Assembly: GCF_001570605.1 (NCBI RefSeq)
Contig: NZ_BBXG01000004.1
Coordinates: 1 to 64,000 of the forward strand
Length of the DNA: 64,000 bases
DNA from: Herbidospora cretacea
GTDB taxonomy: Bacteria > Actinomycetota > Actinomycetes > Streptosporangiales > Streptosporangiaceae
Direction: 5' to 3'
Notes under the pieces: generated by a model
Told to the model about the DNA's origin: nothing
Seen by the model: the letters and a program-made list of their open reading frames with translations, nothing else
Databases searched by the model: none
Shown here: piece by piece, positions 46,255 to 54,308 of the stretch
Position numbering within the stretch: position 1 is the first letter of the stretch
Layout: each line of letters starts with the position of its first letter
Translations under genes and position numbers: made by a program

Positions 46255-46568
46255 CGTTCGAGAAGGTCTGCAAGATCGAGGACGTCCCCGACGAGGGCGT
46301 CATCGGCGTCGAGGTGGGCGGCACCCCCGTGGCCCTCGTCCGCGAGGGCTCCGAGGTGTACGCCGTGCACGACGTCTGCTCCCACGCCGAGGTGCGCCTC
46401 AGCGAGGGGGAGGTCTACGACGGCACGCTGGAATGCTGGCTGCACGGATCGTGTTTCGACATCCGTACCGGCAAACCGACGGGACCGCCCGCGACCAGGC
46501 CCGTTCCCACATACCGAGTCAAGATCGAAGGCGACGACGTGTATGTCTCGCTCTCGAAGGAGTCATAA
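46251..46568 (+). CDS. Rieske-type [2Fe-2S] ferredoxin in the suf operon
   Basis: This 105-residue protein has both Rieske ligand pairs, CSH (residues 44-46) and CWLHGSC near residue 63, so one Cys and one His from each bind a [2Fe-2S] cluster. It resembles the ferredoxin component of non-heme iron oxygenases. It is embedded between sufD and sufC, a place where many actinobacteria keep such a gene, and probably serves as an electron carrier in cluster assembly; that role is inferred from position. Confidence 0.92.
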   Translation: MTFEKVCKIEDVPDEGVIGVEVGGTPVALVREGSEVYAVHDVCSHAEVRLSEGEVYDGTLECWLHGSCFDIRTGKPTGPPATRPVPTYRVKIEGDDVYVSLSKES

Positions 46569-46569
46569 C

Positions 46570-47316
46570 GTGTCCACGCTTGAGATCCGCGACCTGCACG
46601 TGTCCGTCGGCGACAAGGAGATCCTCAAGGGGGTCGACCTGGTCGTCCAGGCCGGGAAGACCCACGCCATCATGGGCCCCAACGGGTCCGGCAAGAGCAC
46701 TCTCGCGTACGCCATCGCCGGCCACCCCAAGTACACGATCACCGGCGGCAGCGTCACCCTCGACGGCGAGGACCTGCTCGACATGACGGTCGACGAGCGC
46801 GCCCGCGCCGGGCTGTTCCTGGCGATGCAGTACCCCGTCGAGGTGCCCGGCGTCTCGGTGTCCAACTTCCTGCGCAGCGCCGTCACGGCCGTGTCGGGCG
46901 AGGCGCCCAAGCTGCGCCAGTTCGCCAAGGACCTCAAGTCCGGCATGGACAACCTGGCGATCGACTCGGCCTTCGCGACCCGCAACGTCAACGAGGGGTT
47001 CTCCGGCGGCGAGAAGAAGCGCCACGAGATCCTCCAGCTGGAGCTGCTGAAGCCGAAGGTCGCCGTCCTCGACGAGACCGACTCGGGCCTCGACGTCGAC
47101 GCCCTGCGCGTCGTCTCCGAGGGCGTCAACCGCTTCCGCGCCTCGGGTGACACCGGCGTGCTGCTGATCACCCACTACACCCGCATCCTGCGCTACGTGA
47201 AGCCCGACTTCGTGCACGTCTTCGCGGCCGGCCGCATCGTCGAAGAGGGCGGTCCCGAGCTCGCCGAGAAGCTGGAGAACGAGGGCTACGAGGCCTACAC
47301 GAAGGTCAGTTCCTGA
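46570..47316 (+). CDS. sufC: Fe-S cluster assembly ATPase SufC
   Basis: This 248-residue ABC-type ATPase powers the SufBCD scaffold. It has Walker A GPNGSGKST, the signature FSGGEKKRHE and Walker B VAVLDETDSGLDVDA, with the SufC-specific residues around EKKR and the H-loop ITHYTRIL. The GTG start at 46570 is 1 base after the Rieske stop, and its stop shares one base with the sufS ATG. Confidence 0.97.
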   Translation: MSTLEIRDLHVSVGDKEILKGVDLVVQAGKTHAIMGPNGSGKSTLAYAIAGHPKYTITGGSVTLDGEDLLDMTVDERARAGLFLAMQYPVEVPGVSVSNFLRSAVTAVSGEAPKLRQFAKDLKSGMDNLAIDSAFATRNVNEGFSGGEKKRHEILQLELLKPKVAVLDETDSGLDVDALRVVSEGVNRFRASGDTGVLLITHYTRILRYVKPDFVHVFAAGRIVEEGGPELAEKLENEGYEAYTKVSS

Positions 47317-48581
47317 TGTTCGACGTCGATCTCATCAGAAAGGACTTCCCGGTCCTTTCTCGTGAGCTGCCGGGAGGTCGCTCGCTCGTCTACCTGGACT
47401 CCGGCAACTCCTCGCAGAAGCCGAACCAGGTGATCGACACGATGCGCGACCACCTGGCCCACCACTACAGCAATGTCGGCCGCGCCCACCACACGCTGGG
47501 CGCGGAGTCGACGGCCGCCTACGAGGACGCCCGCGACGCCGTCGCCGCGTTCGTCAGCGCCCCGTCGCGCGACGAGGTCATCTTCACCAAGAACGCCTCC
47601 GAGGCGCTCAATCTGGTCGCGTACGCCTTCGGCAACCCGATCGCCACCGACGAGCGCTTCCGGGTGGGGCCGGGCGACGAGATCGTCGTCAGCGAGATGG
47701 AACACCACTCCAACATCGTGCCGTGGCAGCTGCTCGCCCAGCGGACCGGCGCCACGCTGCGCTGGTTCAAGGTGACCGACGAGGGCCGCCTCGACCTCGA
47801 CGACCTGAACGACCTGGTCAACGAGCGCACCAAGATCGTCTCGATCGTCCACCAGTCCAACGTGCTGGGCACGGTCAACTCGGTCTCGCCGATCCTGGCC
47901 CGCGTCCGCGAGGTCGGCGCGCTGATGATGCTCGACGCGTCGCAGTCGGTGCCGCACATGCCGGTCGACGTGACCGAGCTCGGCGTCGACTTCGTCGCCT
48001 TCACCGGCCACAAGATGGTCGGCCCCTCGGGCATCGGCGTGCTGTGGGGCCGCCGCGAGCTGCTGGAGGCCATGCCGCCGTTCCTCGGCGGCGGCGAGAT
48101 GATCGAGGCGGTCTGGATGGACCGCTCGACCTACGCGCCCATCCCGCACAAGTTCGAGGCCGGCACCCCGCCGATCGTCGAGGCCATCGGCCTGGGCGCG
48201 GCGGCGAACTACCTGACCGGCATCGGCATGGCCGACGTCCGGGCCCACGAGAAGGAGCTGACGGGCTACGCCCTCGACGCGCTCGGCGAGGTCCCCGGCC
48301 TGAAGGTGATCGGCCCGCGCACCAACATCTCCCGGGGCGGCACGATCTCGTTCACCCTGAAGAACCTGTCGGGTGACGACATCCACCCCCACGACGTCGG
48401 ACAGATCCTCGACGACGCGTTCGGCATCGCCGTCAGGGTCGGTCACCACTGCGCCAGGCCGCTTCACCTGCGGTTCGGCATCCCCGCCACCACCCGTGCG
48501 TCGTTGTACCTTTACAACACCACGGACGAGATCGACGCCCTGGCGCGGGGGCTCCACCATGTGCAGAAGGTGTTCGGATGA
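47316..48581 (+). CDS. sufS: Cysteine desulfurase SufS
   Basis: This 421-residue PLP enzyme takes sulfur from L-cysteine to give a persulfide. The PLP lysine is in FTGHKMVGPSG near residue 230 and the persulfide-forming Cys in RVGHHCARPLH near 376. The N-terminal LDSGNSSQKP and AHHTLGAEST segments are typical of group II enzymes. It starts on the last base of the sufC stop and overlaps sufU by 4 bases, matching its need for SufU as sulfur acceptor. Confidence 0.97.
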   Translation: MFDVDLIRKDFPVLSRELPGGRSLVYLDSGNSSQKPNQVIDTMRDHLAHHYSNVGRAHHTLGAESTAAYEDARDAVAAFVSAPSRDEVIFTKNASEALNLVAYAFGNPIATDERFRVGPGDEIVVSEMEHHSNIVPWQLLAQRTGATLRWFKVTDEGRLDLDDLNDLVNERTKIVSIVHQSNVLGTVNSVSPILARVREVGALMMLDASQSVPHMPVDVTELGVDFVAFTGHKMVGPSGIGVLWGRRELLEAMPPFLGGGEMIEAVWMDRSTYAPIPHKFEAGTPPIVEAIGLGAAANYLTGIGMADVRAHEKELTGYALDALGEVPGLKVIGPRTNISRGGTISFTLKNLSGDDIHPHDVGQILDDAFGIAVRVGHHCARPLHLRFGIPATTRASLYLYNTTDEIDALARGLHHVQKVFG

Positions 48582-49009
48582 TCGCTGAGTCGATGTACCA
48601 GGAACTGATCCTGGAGCACTACAAGCACCCCCAGGGCCGTGGCCTGCGCGACCCGTTCGACGCCGAGGTCCACCACGTCAACCCGACCTGCGGCGACGAG
48701 ATCACGCTCCGGGTGAAGGTCGACGAGGGCAAGGTCCTCGACGTCTCCTACGAGGGCCAGGGCTGCTCGATCAGCCAGGCCGCCGCCTCGGTGCTGCACG
48801 AACTGGCCACCGGCGCCACCGTCGAGGAGAGCCTCGGCGTGGTCGACGAGTTCACCCGGCTGATGCAGGGACGCGGCCAGGTGGAGGCCGACGAGGACGT
48901 CCTCGGCGACGCGGTGGCGTTCGCCGGGGTCGCCAAATACCCCGCGCGGGTGAAGTGCGCCCTGTTGTCGTGGATGGCGTACAAGGACGCCGTGGTGAGG
49001 AGTGCCTGA
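48578..49009 (+). CDS. sufU: Zinc-dependent sulfurtransferase SufU
   Basis: This 143-residue IscU-like protein accepts sulfur from SufS. Three conserved Cys (NPTCGDEI, GQGCSISQ, VKCALLSW) and the neighbouring Asp form the zinc site. The long insertion between the second and third Cys is typical of SufU as opposed to IscU. The ATG overlaps the sufS stop. Confidence 0.96.
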   Translation: MIAESMYQELILEHYKHPQGRGLRDPFDAEVHHVNPTCGDEITLRVKVDEGKVLDVSYEGQGCSISQAAASVLHELATGATVEESLGVVDEFTRLMQGRGQVEADEDVLGDAVAFAGVAKYPARVKCALLSWMAYKDAVVRSA

Positions 49010-49010
49010 G

Positions 49011-49379
49011 ATGAGCAAGCCGACCGAGACCCCGACGGCCGCCCCCTATGAGGGCGACCTGTCCAACGACGAGGTCATGGAGGCCCTCCGTGACGTCGTC
49101 GACCCCGAGCTCGGCGTCAACGTCGTCGACCTCGGCCTGATCTACGGCCTCAACCTCGACGCCGCCGGCGAGGGCGAGAAGCCGGTCGCGACCATCGACA
49201 TGACGCTGACCAGCGCCGCCTGCCCGCTGACCGACGTGATCGAAGACCAGGCCAACTCGGCGCTGGCCGACCTGGTCAGCGGCGTGGTCATCAACTGGGT
49301 GTGGCTGCCGCCGTGGGGCCCCGACAAGATCACCGACGACGGCCGTGACCAATTGAGGATGCTCGGCTTCAACGTGTGA
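49011..49379 (+). CDS. sufT: Metal-sulfur cluster assembly factor SufT (DUF59/MIP18)
   Basis: This 122-residue protein has the DUF59 motifs DPELGVNVVDLGLIYGL near residue 30 and TLTSAACPLTD near 65, where the Cys is the conserved one. DUF59 proteins help mature Fe-S proteins. The ATG at 49011 follows AGGAG at 8 bases; a GTG 9 bases earlier would use the same site less well. It is the last gene of the suf operon. Confidence 0.94.
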   Translation: MSKPTETPTAAPYEGDLSNDEVMEALRDVVDPELGVNVVDLGLIYGLNLDAAGEGEKPVATIDMTLTSAACPLTDVIEDQANSALADLVSGVVINWVWLPPWGPDKITDDGRDQLRMLGFNV

Positions 49380-49691
49380 TCCCCAATGGTGATCCCAGTG
49401 ACGATCCCGGTGTAAGATACGAGGGTTGACTTCAAAGGCCGTCCGCTTTCGAGGCGGGCGGCCGTCTGCCGCGACTGTGAACCGCGGCGACTGCACACTG
49501 CTATGCAGTTTCTCGCGCCGCATGATCGGCGCGTTTATCGGGCGGTGCGCAGAGCTTGCACTCGGCACCTTTGGAAGGGGTGCCCTCCCCCGATGCGGCG
49601 GATGCCGCCCCGGATCAACCTGGCTCGTCCTTTCGCAGAAGAGACGCGCCTGCGTGCTGCGGCACGTCCTCTCACCGAAAGGCACGACCAC
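49380..49691 (+). promoter_or_regulatory. Long structured 5' leader of the DEAD-box helicase gene
   Basis: This 312-bp gap holds a TAAGAT -10-like box at 49413-49418 and then some 265 bases of leader with a series of GC hairpins: 49437-49463, 49468-49488, 49514-49533 (CGCGCCG/CGGCGCG followed by TTTAT, terminator-like), 49564-49584 and 49597-49609. GAAAGG serves the helicase start. A small open frame through it (49426-49695) has no ribosome binding site or codon bias and is not called. The structure suggests post-transcriptional control, as for other RNA helicase genes with long leaders. Confidence 0.55.
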
Positions 49692-51479
49692 GTGACCATG
49701 CTCGACCCGACCATGCCCGCGACCGAGTCCACCGACGAGACCGTCAACGGTTTCGCCGAGCTGGGGCTGCCGCGACCGCTGGTCACCGGGCTTGCCCGTC
49801 AGGGCATCGCATCGCCGTTCCCCATCCAGGAAGCCTGCATCCCCGACATCCTGACCGGCCACGACGTGCTCGGCCGCGGCGCGACCGGCTCCGGCAAGAC
49901 GCTGGCGTTCGGCCTGCCGATGATGGCCCGCATCTCGGGTGAGCGCGCGCTGCCGCGCCGTCCGAAGGCCATCATCCTCGTCCCCACCCGTGAGCTGGCG
50001 CTCCAGGTGAACGACGCCCTGGAGCCCCTCGGCCGGGGCCTGTCCCTGCGGATGAAGACCGTCGTCGGCGGCATGTCCATGGGCCGCCAGATCGAGGCGC
50101 TGCGCCGCGGCGTCGAGGTCATCGTCGCCACGCCGGGCCGCCTCACCGACCTGATCGAGCAGGGCGAGTGCTCGCTCGAAGACGTCGAGATCAGCATCCT
50201 CGACGAGGCCGACCACATGTGTGACCTGGGCTTCTTCCCGGTCGTCAGCGCGCTGCTCGACCAGACCCCCGTCAGCGGCCAGCGCCTGCTGTTCTCGGCC
50301 ACCCTCGACGGCGACGTCGACCAGCTCGTGCGCCGCTTCCTCGTCGACCCGATCACCCACTCCCTCGCGCCGGCCACCTCGGCGGTCGACACGATGGAAC
50401 ACCACCTCGTCACGGTGAGCTGGCAGGACAAGCCGGCCGTCACCGCCGAGATCGCCAACCGCGAGGGCCGCACCATCCTGTTCGTGCGCACCCAGCACGG
50501 CGTCGACCGGGTGGTCAAGCAGCTCGCCCGCGTCGGGGTGAAGGCCGGCGGCCTCCACGGCGGCAAGCGGCAGAACCAGCGCACCCGCATCCTCGGCGAG
50601 TTCCGCGAGGGCGGCATCATGGTGCTCGTCTGCACCGACGTCGCCGCGCGCGGCATCCACGTCGACGACGTGTCGCTCGTCCTCCACGTCGACCCGCCGG
50701 CCGACCACAAGAGCTACCTGCACCGCGGTGGCCGCACCGCCCGCGCCGGGGAGAAGGGCAGCGTCCTGACGCTGGTCATGCCCAACGAGCGCCGCTCGAC
50801 CGACTCCATGGCCCGCCGCGCCGGCATCGTGCCGTCGCGTCACCGCGCCGTTCCCGGCGCCCCGGTGCTGGCCGACATCGCCGGGGCGCGTCAGCCCAGC
50901 GGCGAGTCGATCCCGGTCTGGGAGCCCGACATCCGCAAGCCGCTCCGCGCCCGCAACGGCGCCGGCCGCGACGAGCGTCCGTCGGGTGGCCGTGGCCGCC
51001 GGTTCGAGGGCCGCCGCCGGTTCGAGGGCGAGCGCCCCTACTCCCAGGACGACCGTCCGCGCCGTGAGGGCGACGAGCGTCCCCGCTACAACGGCAACGG
51101 CGGCGACCGGCCGCGCCGCGACGGCGACGACCGCGCGCCGCGCCGTGAGTTCGGTCACGCCCCCCGCTTCGCCCACGACGACCGTCCCCGCCGTGAGGAC
51201 GACCGTCCCCGCCACAACGACGACCGTCCGCGCCGCGACGCCGCCGCCTCGGCGGCCCCGGCCCGGGGTCACTACCGTGACGACCGCGCGCCGCGTGCGT
51301 ACAACAACGACCGCGCGCCCCGGCCCTACGGCGACCGCGAGCGGCCCGTCCGCGACGACCGCGGCGGCGAGCCCCGCACCTTCGGTGAGGACCGGGCCCG
51401 CGGCGGCGCCCGTGGCCGCTCCGGCGGCGGGTTCCGCGGCGGCCGCCCGAGCGGCGGCGGCCGGTTCAACGGTCGCTAA
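49692..51479 (+). CDS. DEAD-box ATP-dependent RNA helicase with basic RGG-like tail
   Basis: This 595-residue protein unwinds RNA and probably acts in ribosome assembly or RNA decay and cold adaptation. Helicase motifs appear in order: Q motif FPIQEACIP, I GATGSGKT, Ia PTRELALQ, II LDEADH, III FSATL, V ARGIHVDD and VI HRGGRTARAG. Beyond about residue 430 the tail is low complexity, rich in DDRPRR, DDRAPR and GGRGR repeats, a typical RNA-binding extension. The GTG at 49692 is chosen because GAAAGG lies 9 bases upstream; in-frame upstream sequence belongs to the leader. A strong terminator follows. Confidence 0.94.
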   Translation: MTMLDPTMPATESTDETVNGFAELGLPRPLVTGLARQGIASPFPIQEACIPDILTGHDVLGRGATGSGKTLAFGLPMMARISGERALPRRPKAIILVPTRELALQVNDALEPLGRGLSLRMKTVVGGMSMGRQIEALRRGVEVIVATPGRLTDLIEQGECSLEDVEISILDEADHMCDLGFFPVVSALLDQTPVSGQRLLFSATLDGDVDQLVRRFLVDPITHSLAPATSAVDTMEHHLVTVSWQDKPAVTAEIANREGRTILFVRTQHGVDRVVKQLARVGVKAGGLHGGKRQNQRTRILGEFREGGIMVLVCTDVAARGIHVDDVSLVLHVDPPADHKSYLHRGGRTARAGEKGSVLTLVMPNERRSTDSMARRAGIVPSRHRAVPGAPVLADIAGARQPSGESIPVWEPDIRKPLRARNGAGRDERPSGGRGRRFEGRRRFEGERPYSQDDRPRREGDERPRYNGNGGDRPRRDGDDRAPRREFGHAPRFAHDDRPRREDDRPRHNDDRPRRDAAASAAPARGHYRDDRAPRAYNNDRAPRPYGDRERPVRDDRGGEPRTFGEDRARGGARGRSGGGFRGGRPSGGGRFNGR

Positions 51480-51489
51480 ATAGATCCAG

Positions 51490-51524
51490 AAGACGCCGGT
51501 TCCCTTCCAGGGGGCCGGCGTCTT
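51490..51524 (+). terminator. Rho-independent terminator after the DEAD-box helicase gene
   Basis: AAGACGCCGG at 51490-51499 pairs with CCGGCGTCTT at 51515-51524, followed by TCTGTT. Confidence 0.85.
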
Positions 51525-51570
51525 TCTGTTGTGCCACGTCACACGGCCGTTCCTTCCGATGGAACACCTG

Positions 51571-51589
51571 TGTCACGCCCTAGGTGACA
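51571..51589. promoter_or_regulatory. Inverted repeat upstream of the MocR-like gene
   Basis: TGTCAC and GTGACA form a perfect 6-bp inverted repeat with a 7-bp spacer, 31 bases before the start codon. A further GTCACA copy lies at 51538-51543. MocR regulators often bind near their own start, so this is a candidate operator. Confidence 0.45.
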
Positions 51590-51620
51590 GAGATTCGCCG
51601 AACCGACGGGGGCATTCACC

Positions 51621-52970
51621 ATGCGCAACCCACAGGGGCTCCGCGTGCCGATTCACCTGGGCCGCGCCGCCGCCGAACCGCTGCCCGACCAGCTCGCCGG
51701 ACAGCTCCGCCAGGCCATCGACTCGGGACAGCTCGCGGCGGGGATCCGCATGCCGTCCACACGGACGATGGCCGTGGCGCTCAAGATCTCCCGGGGGGTG
51801 GCGCTGACGGCGTACCAGATCCTGCACTCCGAGGGGTACGTCACCAGCCGCCACGGCTCCGGCACCTACGTCGCCGCGCGGGCCCGGCAGACCGAGCGGG
51901 CGCCGCTGCGCCCGGCGACCCGCCAGAACCTGGTGGACCTGCGGCCCGACCAGCCGACCGCCGACGCCTTCCCGCTGGCCGAGTGGCGGGCGGCCTGGCG
52001 GCGGGCCAGCCACCGCCTGCCCAGCGCGGCCGAGCCGCCGCCCGGCGGGCTGCCGGAGCTGCGCTCGGCCATCGCCGCGCACCTGCGCGACACCCGGGGG
52101 CTGGTGCTGGACCGGCACGAGATCGTGGTCACCACCGGCTGCGAGACCGCCCTCCAGCTCGCCCTGCCGCCGGGCCGGCCGGTCGTGGGGATCGAGGACC
52201 CGGCGCTGCCTCGCCTCAGAGGGGCCCTGACGGGCCATACGGGTCATGTGGTGCCCGTCCCGGTCAGTTCCACCGGGCCGCAGGTTCCGTCCGGTGTGGA
52301 CGCTCTGGTGCTCACACCCGACCGGAACGAGCCGTTGGGGTACCGACTGCCGACCGAGCACCGCAAGGCGCTGGCGGCGTGGGCGGCCGACCGGGGGACG
52401 TACCTGATCGAACCGGCCTTCGACGGCCTGTTCAACACGAGCCTGAACCCGTACCCGTCGCTGCTGGCGCTGGGCGACCCGGAGACGACGATCATGCTGG
52501 GGTCGTTCCGCGAGCTGCTGACGCCGGGGATGCGGCTGGCGTACCTGGTCGTGCCGCGCCGTCTGGCCGACGGGATCCGGGCGCGGGCCTGCGCGGTGCC
52601 GGAGACCTGCCAGCGGGCCGCCGCCGACCTGCTGGCCACGGGCGCGCTGACCCGGCGGGTCGACCGGCTGTCGGCGATCTTCGCCCGGCGCCGGTCGATG
52701 GTCCGCGGAGCGCTGGCCGGGGTCCGCCGCGACACCAAGGTCATCGGCACCGAGACGGGCGCCACCGCGACGCTGCTGCTGCCCCGGGCGCTCCCGGCGA
52801 CGGCGCTGGCCGAGCAGCTGCGGGCGCGCGGGGTCCGGGTGGCGACGCTCGCCGGGTTCCACCATCCGGCCGGCCGGGCCGGGAACGGCGTCGTGTTCGG
52901 CTTCGGCCACGTGGAGGAGCCGGACCTGCGCCGCGCGCTGCGGATCATGGTCAGAACTCTCTCAGTGTGA
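51621..52970 (+). CDS. MocR/PdxR-family regulator lacking PLP-binding residues
   Basis: This 449-residue protein has an N-terminal GntR winged helix (residues 18-85, MPSTRTMAVALKISRGVALTAYQILHSEGYV) fused to an aminotransferase-like domain (110-449). In active MocR proteins a Lys in the G-S/T-F-S-K motif binds PLP; here the motif is GSFRELLTPG, with Glu298 at the Lys place. The usual EDDYD pattern reads EPAFD (264-268), so the Asp and Tyr that contact PLP are lost as well; the 33-residue spacing between the two sites is preserved. The protein keeps the fold but probably cannot bind PLP covalently. No neighbouring target gene is obvious, and autoregulation is likely. Confidence 0.85.
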   Translation: MRNPQGLRVPIHLGRAAAEPLPDQLAGQLRQAIDSGQLAAGIRMPSTRTMAVALKISRGVALTAYQILHSEGYVTSRHGSGTYVAARARQTERAPLRPATRQNLVDLRPDQPTADAFPLAEWRAAWRRASHRLPSAAEPPPGGLPELRSAIAAHLRDTRGLVLDRHEIVVTTGCETALQLALPPGRPVVGIEDPALPRLRGALTGHTGHVVPVPVSSTGPQVPSGVDALVLTPDRNEPLGYRLPTEHRKALAAWAADRGTYLIEPAFDGLFNTSLNPYPSLLALGDPETTIMLGSFRELLTPGMRLAYLVVPRRLADGIRARACAVPETCQRAAADLLATGALTRRVDRLSAIFARRRSMVRGALAGVRRDTKVIGTETGATATLLLPRALPATALAEQLRARGVRVATLAGFHHPAGRAGNGVVFGFGHVEEPDLRRALRIMVRTLSV

Positions 52971-53093
52971 GACCCGGAAACCGAGCTCCACTGAAGGGCT
53001 GGTCAGCGGGGCGGAGTGGCCCGGGGGCCGACACGGTCTCGCTCAGTGGACGGTGCCGTGATCCGACCGGCAGGCCCCATTAGGCTTGGGCGA

Positions 53094-53357
53094 GTGACGA
53101 CGTTCGATGAGCTCTACGACGTGCTGTCCGAGAAGGCCCGCACCCGTCCCGAAGGGTCGGGGACCGTGAAGGCGCTCGACGCCGGGGTCCACTCGATCGG
53201 CAAGAAGATCGTCGAGGAGGCCGCCGAGGTCTGGATGGCGGCGGAGTACGAATCGGCCGACCGGACGGCCGAGGAGATCTCGCAGCTTCTCTACCACCTC
53301 CAGGTGCTCATGCTGGCCCGCGGGATCGGGCTCGACGAGGTCTACAAGCATCTCTAG
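53094..53357 (+). CDS. hisE: Phosphoribosyl-ATP pyrophosphatase
   Basis: This 87-residue all-alpha MazG-like enzyme hydrolyses phosphoribosyl-ATP to phosphoribosyl-AMP, step two of histidine synthesis. [13 protein letters not shown] (metal-binding Glu residues) and [14 protein letters not shown] are diagnostic. The GTG at 53094 is chosen over upstream frames because homology begins there and TAGGCT lies 7 bases before it, suggesting a leaderless transcript. It sits 61 bases before hisG, the usual actinobacterial pair. Confidence 0.93.
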   Translation: MTTFDELYDVLSEKARTRPEGSGTVKALDAGVHSIGKKIVEEAAEVWMAAEYESADRTAEEISQLLYHLQVLMLARGIGLDEVYKHL

Positions 53358-53418
53358 GGCACCCCCGGGTGCCCGGACCTCGCTCAAGCCAGCGTCCATC
53401 CCGAAAGGTTCCACGCAC

Positions 53419-54264
53419 ATGCTCCGCCTTGCCGTACCGAACAAGGGCGTGCTGTCAGAGGCCGCCCAGGTGATCCTGAAAGAGGCGGGCTACCGCCCGC
53501 GCAAGGACAGCAAGGAGCTCGTGGTCGTCGACCCCGAGAACTCCGTCGAGCTGTTCTTCCTCCGCCCCCGTGACATCGCCGTGTACGTCGGCGAGGGCAC
53601 CCTCGACGCCGGCATCACCGGCCGGGACATGCTGATCGACTCCGGTTCGCCGGCCGAGGAGGTCGTGCCCCTGGGGTTCGGCCGCTCGACCTTCCGCTTC
53701 GCCGCGCCCACGGGCGTCTTCTCCAACGTCAAGGACCTCAACGGCAAGCGCGTCGCGACCGCCTACGCCGGGCTGCTGACCGGCTACCTGGAGGAGCAGA
53801 GCGTCGACGCCCGCGTCATCAAGCTCGACGGCGCGGTCGAGACGGCGATCCGGCTCGGCGTGGCCGACGCCGTCGCCGACGTGGTGGAGACCGGCACCAC
53901 CCTGCGCAACGTCGGCCTGGAGGTGTTCGGCGACCAGATCGGCACCTCCGAGGCGATCCTGATCAAGCAGGTCGGGGCGCCGGAGAACAACGGCTTCCAG
54001 CAGCTCATCCGGCGTCTGCAGGGCGTCCTGGCGGCCCGCGACTACGTGATGATCGACTACGACATCCGGGTCGAGCGCATCGACGAGGCCATCGAGGTCA
54101 CGCCGGGCATGGAGGGGCCGACGGTCTCGCCGCTGCACCGCGAGGGCTGGGTGGCGGTCCGCGCGATGATCCGCCGCAAGGGACACCAGCAGGTCATGGA
54201 CAAGCTGTGGGACCTCGGCGCCAAGGCGATCCTGATCACCGACATCTACGCCTGCCGCCTCTGA
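53419..54264 (+). CDS. hisG: ATP phosphoribosyltransferase, long form
   Basis: This 281-residue enzyme catalyses the first, feedback-controlled step of histidine synthesis, joining ATP and PRPP. The periplasmic-binding-protein-like catalytic part has VPNKGVLSEAA at the start and the PRPP-binding segment DVVETGTTLRNVGLE near residue 153. The extra C-terminal domain (from about 210) is the ACT-like histidine-binding domain of the long HisG type, so HisZ is not needed. It ends in a hairpin shared with the convergent gene. Confidence 0.96.
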   Translation: MLRLAVPNKGVLSEAAQVILKEAGYRPRKDSKELVVVDPENSVELFFLRPRDIAVYVGEGTLDAGITGRDMLIDSGSPAEEVVPLGFGRSTFRFAAPTGVFSNVKDLNGKRVATAYAGLLTGYLEEQSVDARVIKLDGAVETAIRLGVADAVADVVETGTTLRNVGLEVFGDQIGTSEAILIKQVGAPENNGFQQLIRRLQGVLAARDYVMIDYDIRVERIDEAIEVTPGMEGPTVSPLHREGWVAVRAMIRRKGHQQVMDKLWDLGAKAILITDIYACRL

Positions 54265-54272
54265 CAGACGGG

Positions 54273-54308
54273 CCGACCGGCCGGGTCCCTAGTGGCCCGG
54301 CCGGTTGG
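54273..54308. terminator. Bidirectional terminator between hisG and the EAL-CBS gene
   Basis: A 13-bp stem pairs 54273-54285 with 54296-54308 (core GACCGGCCGGG/CCCGGCCGGTT). It includes the last codons of the convergent gene on the minus strand. Confidence 0.65.

Noticed and set aside
49426-49695. Small open frame of 89 codons in the helicase leader
   Set aside because: It has a TTG-type start with no ribosome binding site, poor codon bias and ends inside the helicase start region; the hairpins explain the sequence better.
51000-51470. DNA tandem repeat array in the helicase gene end
   Set aside because: The repeats are imperfect DDRPRR/RGG-type coding low complexity, normal for DEAD-box C-terminal tails, not an independent element.
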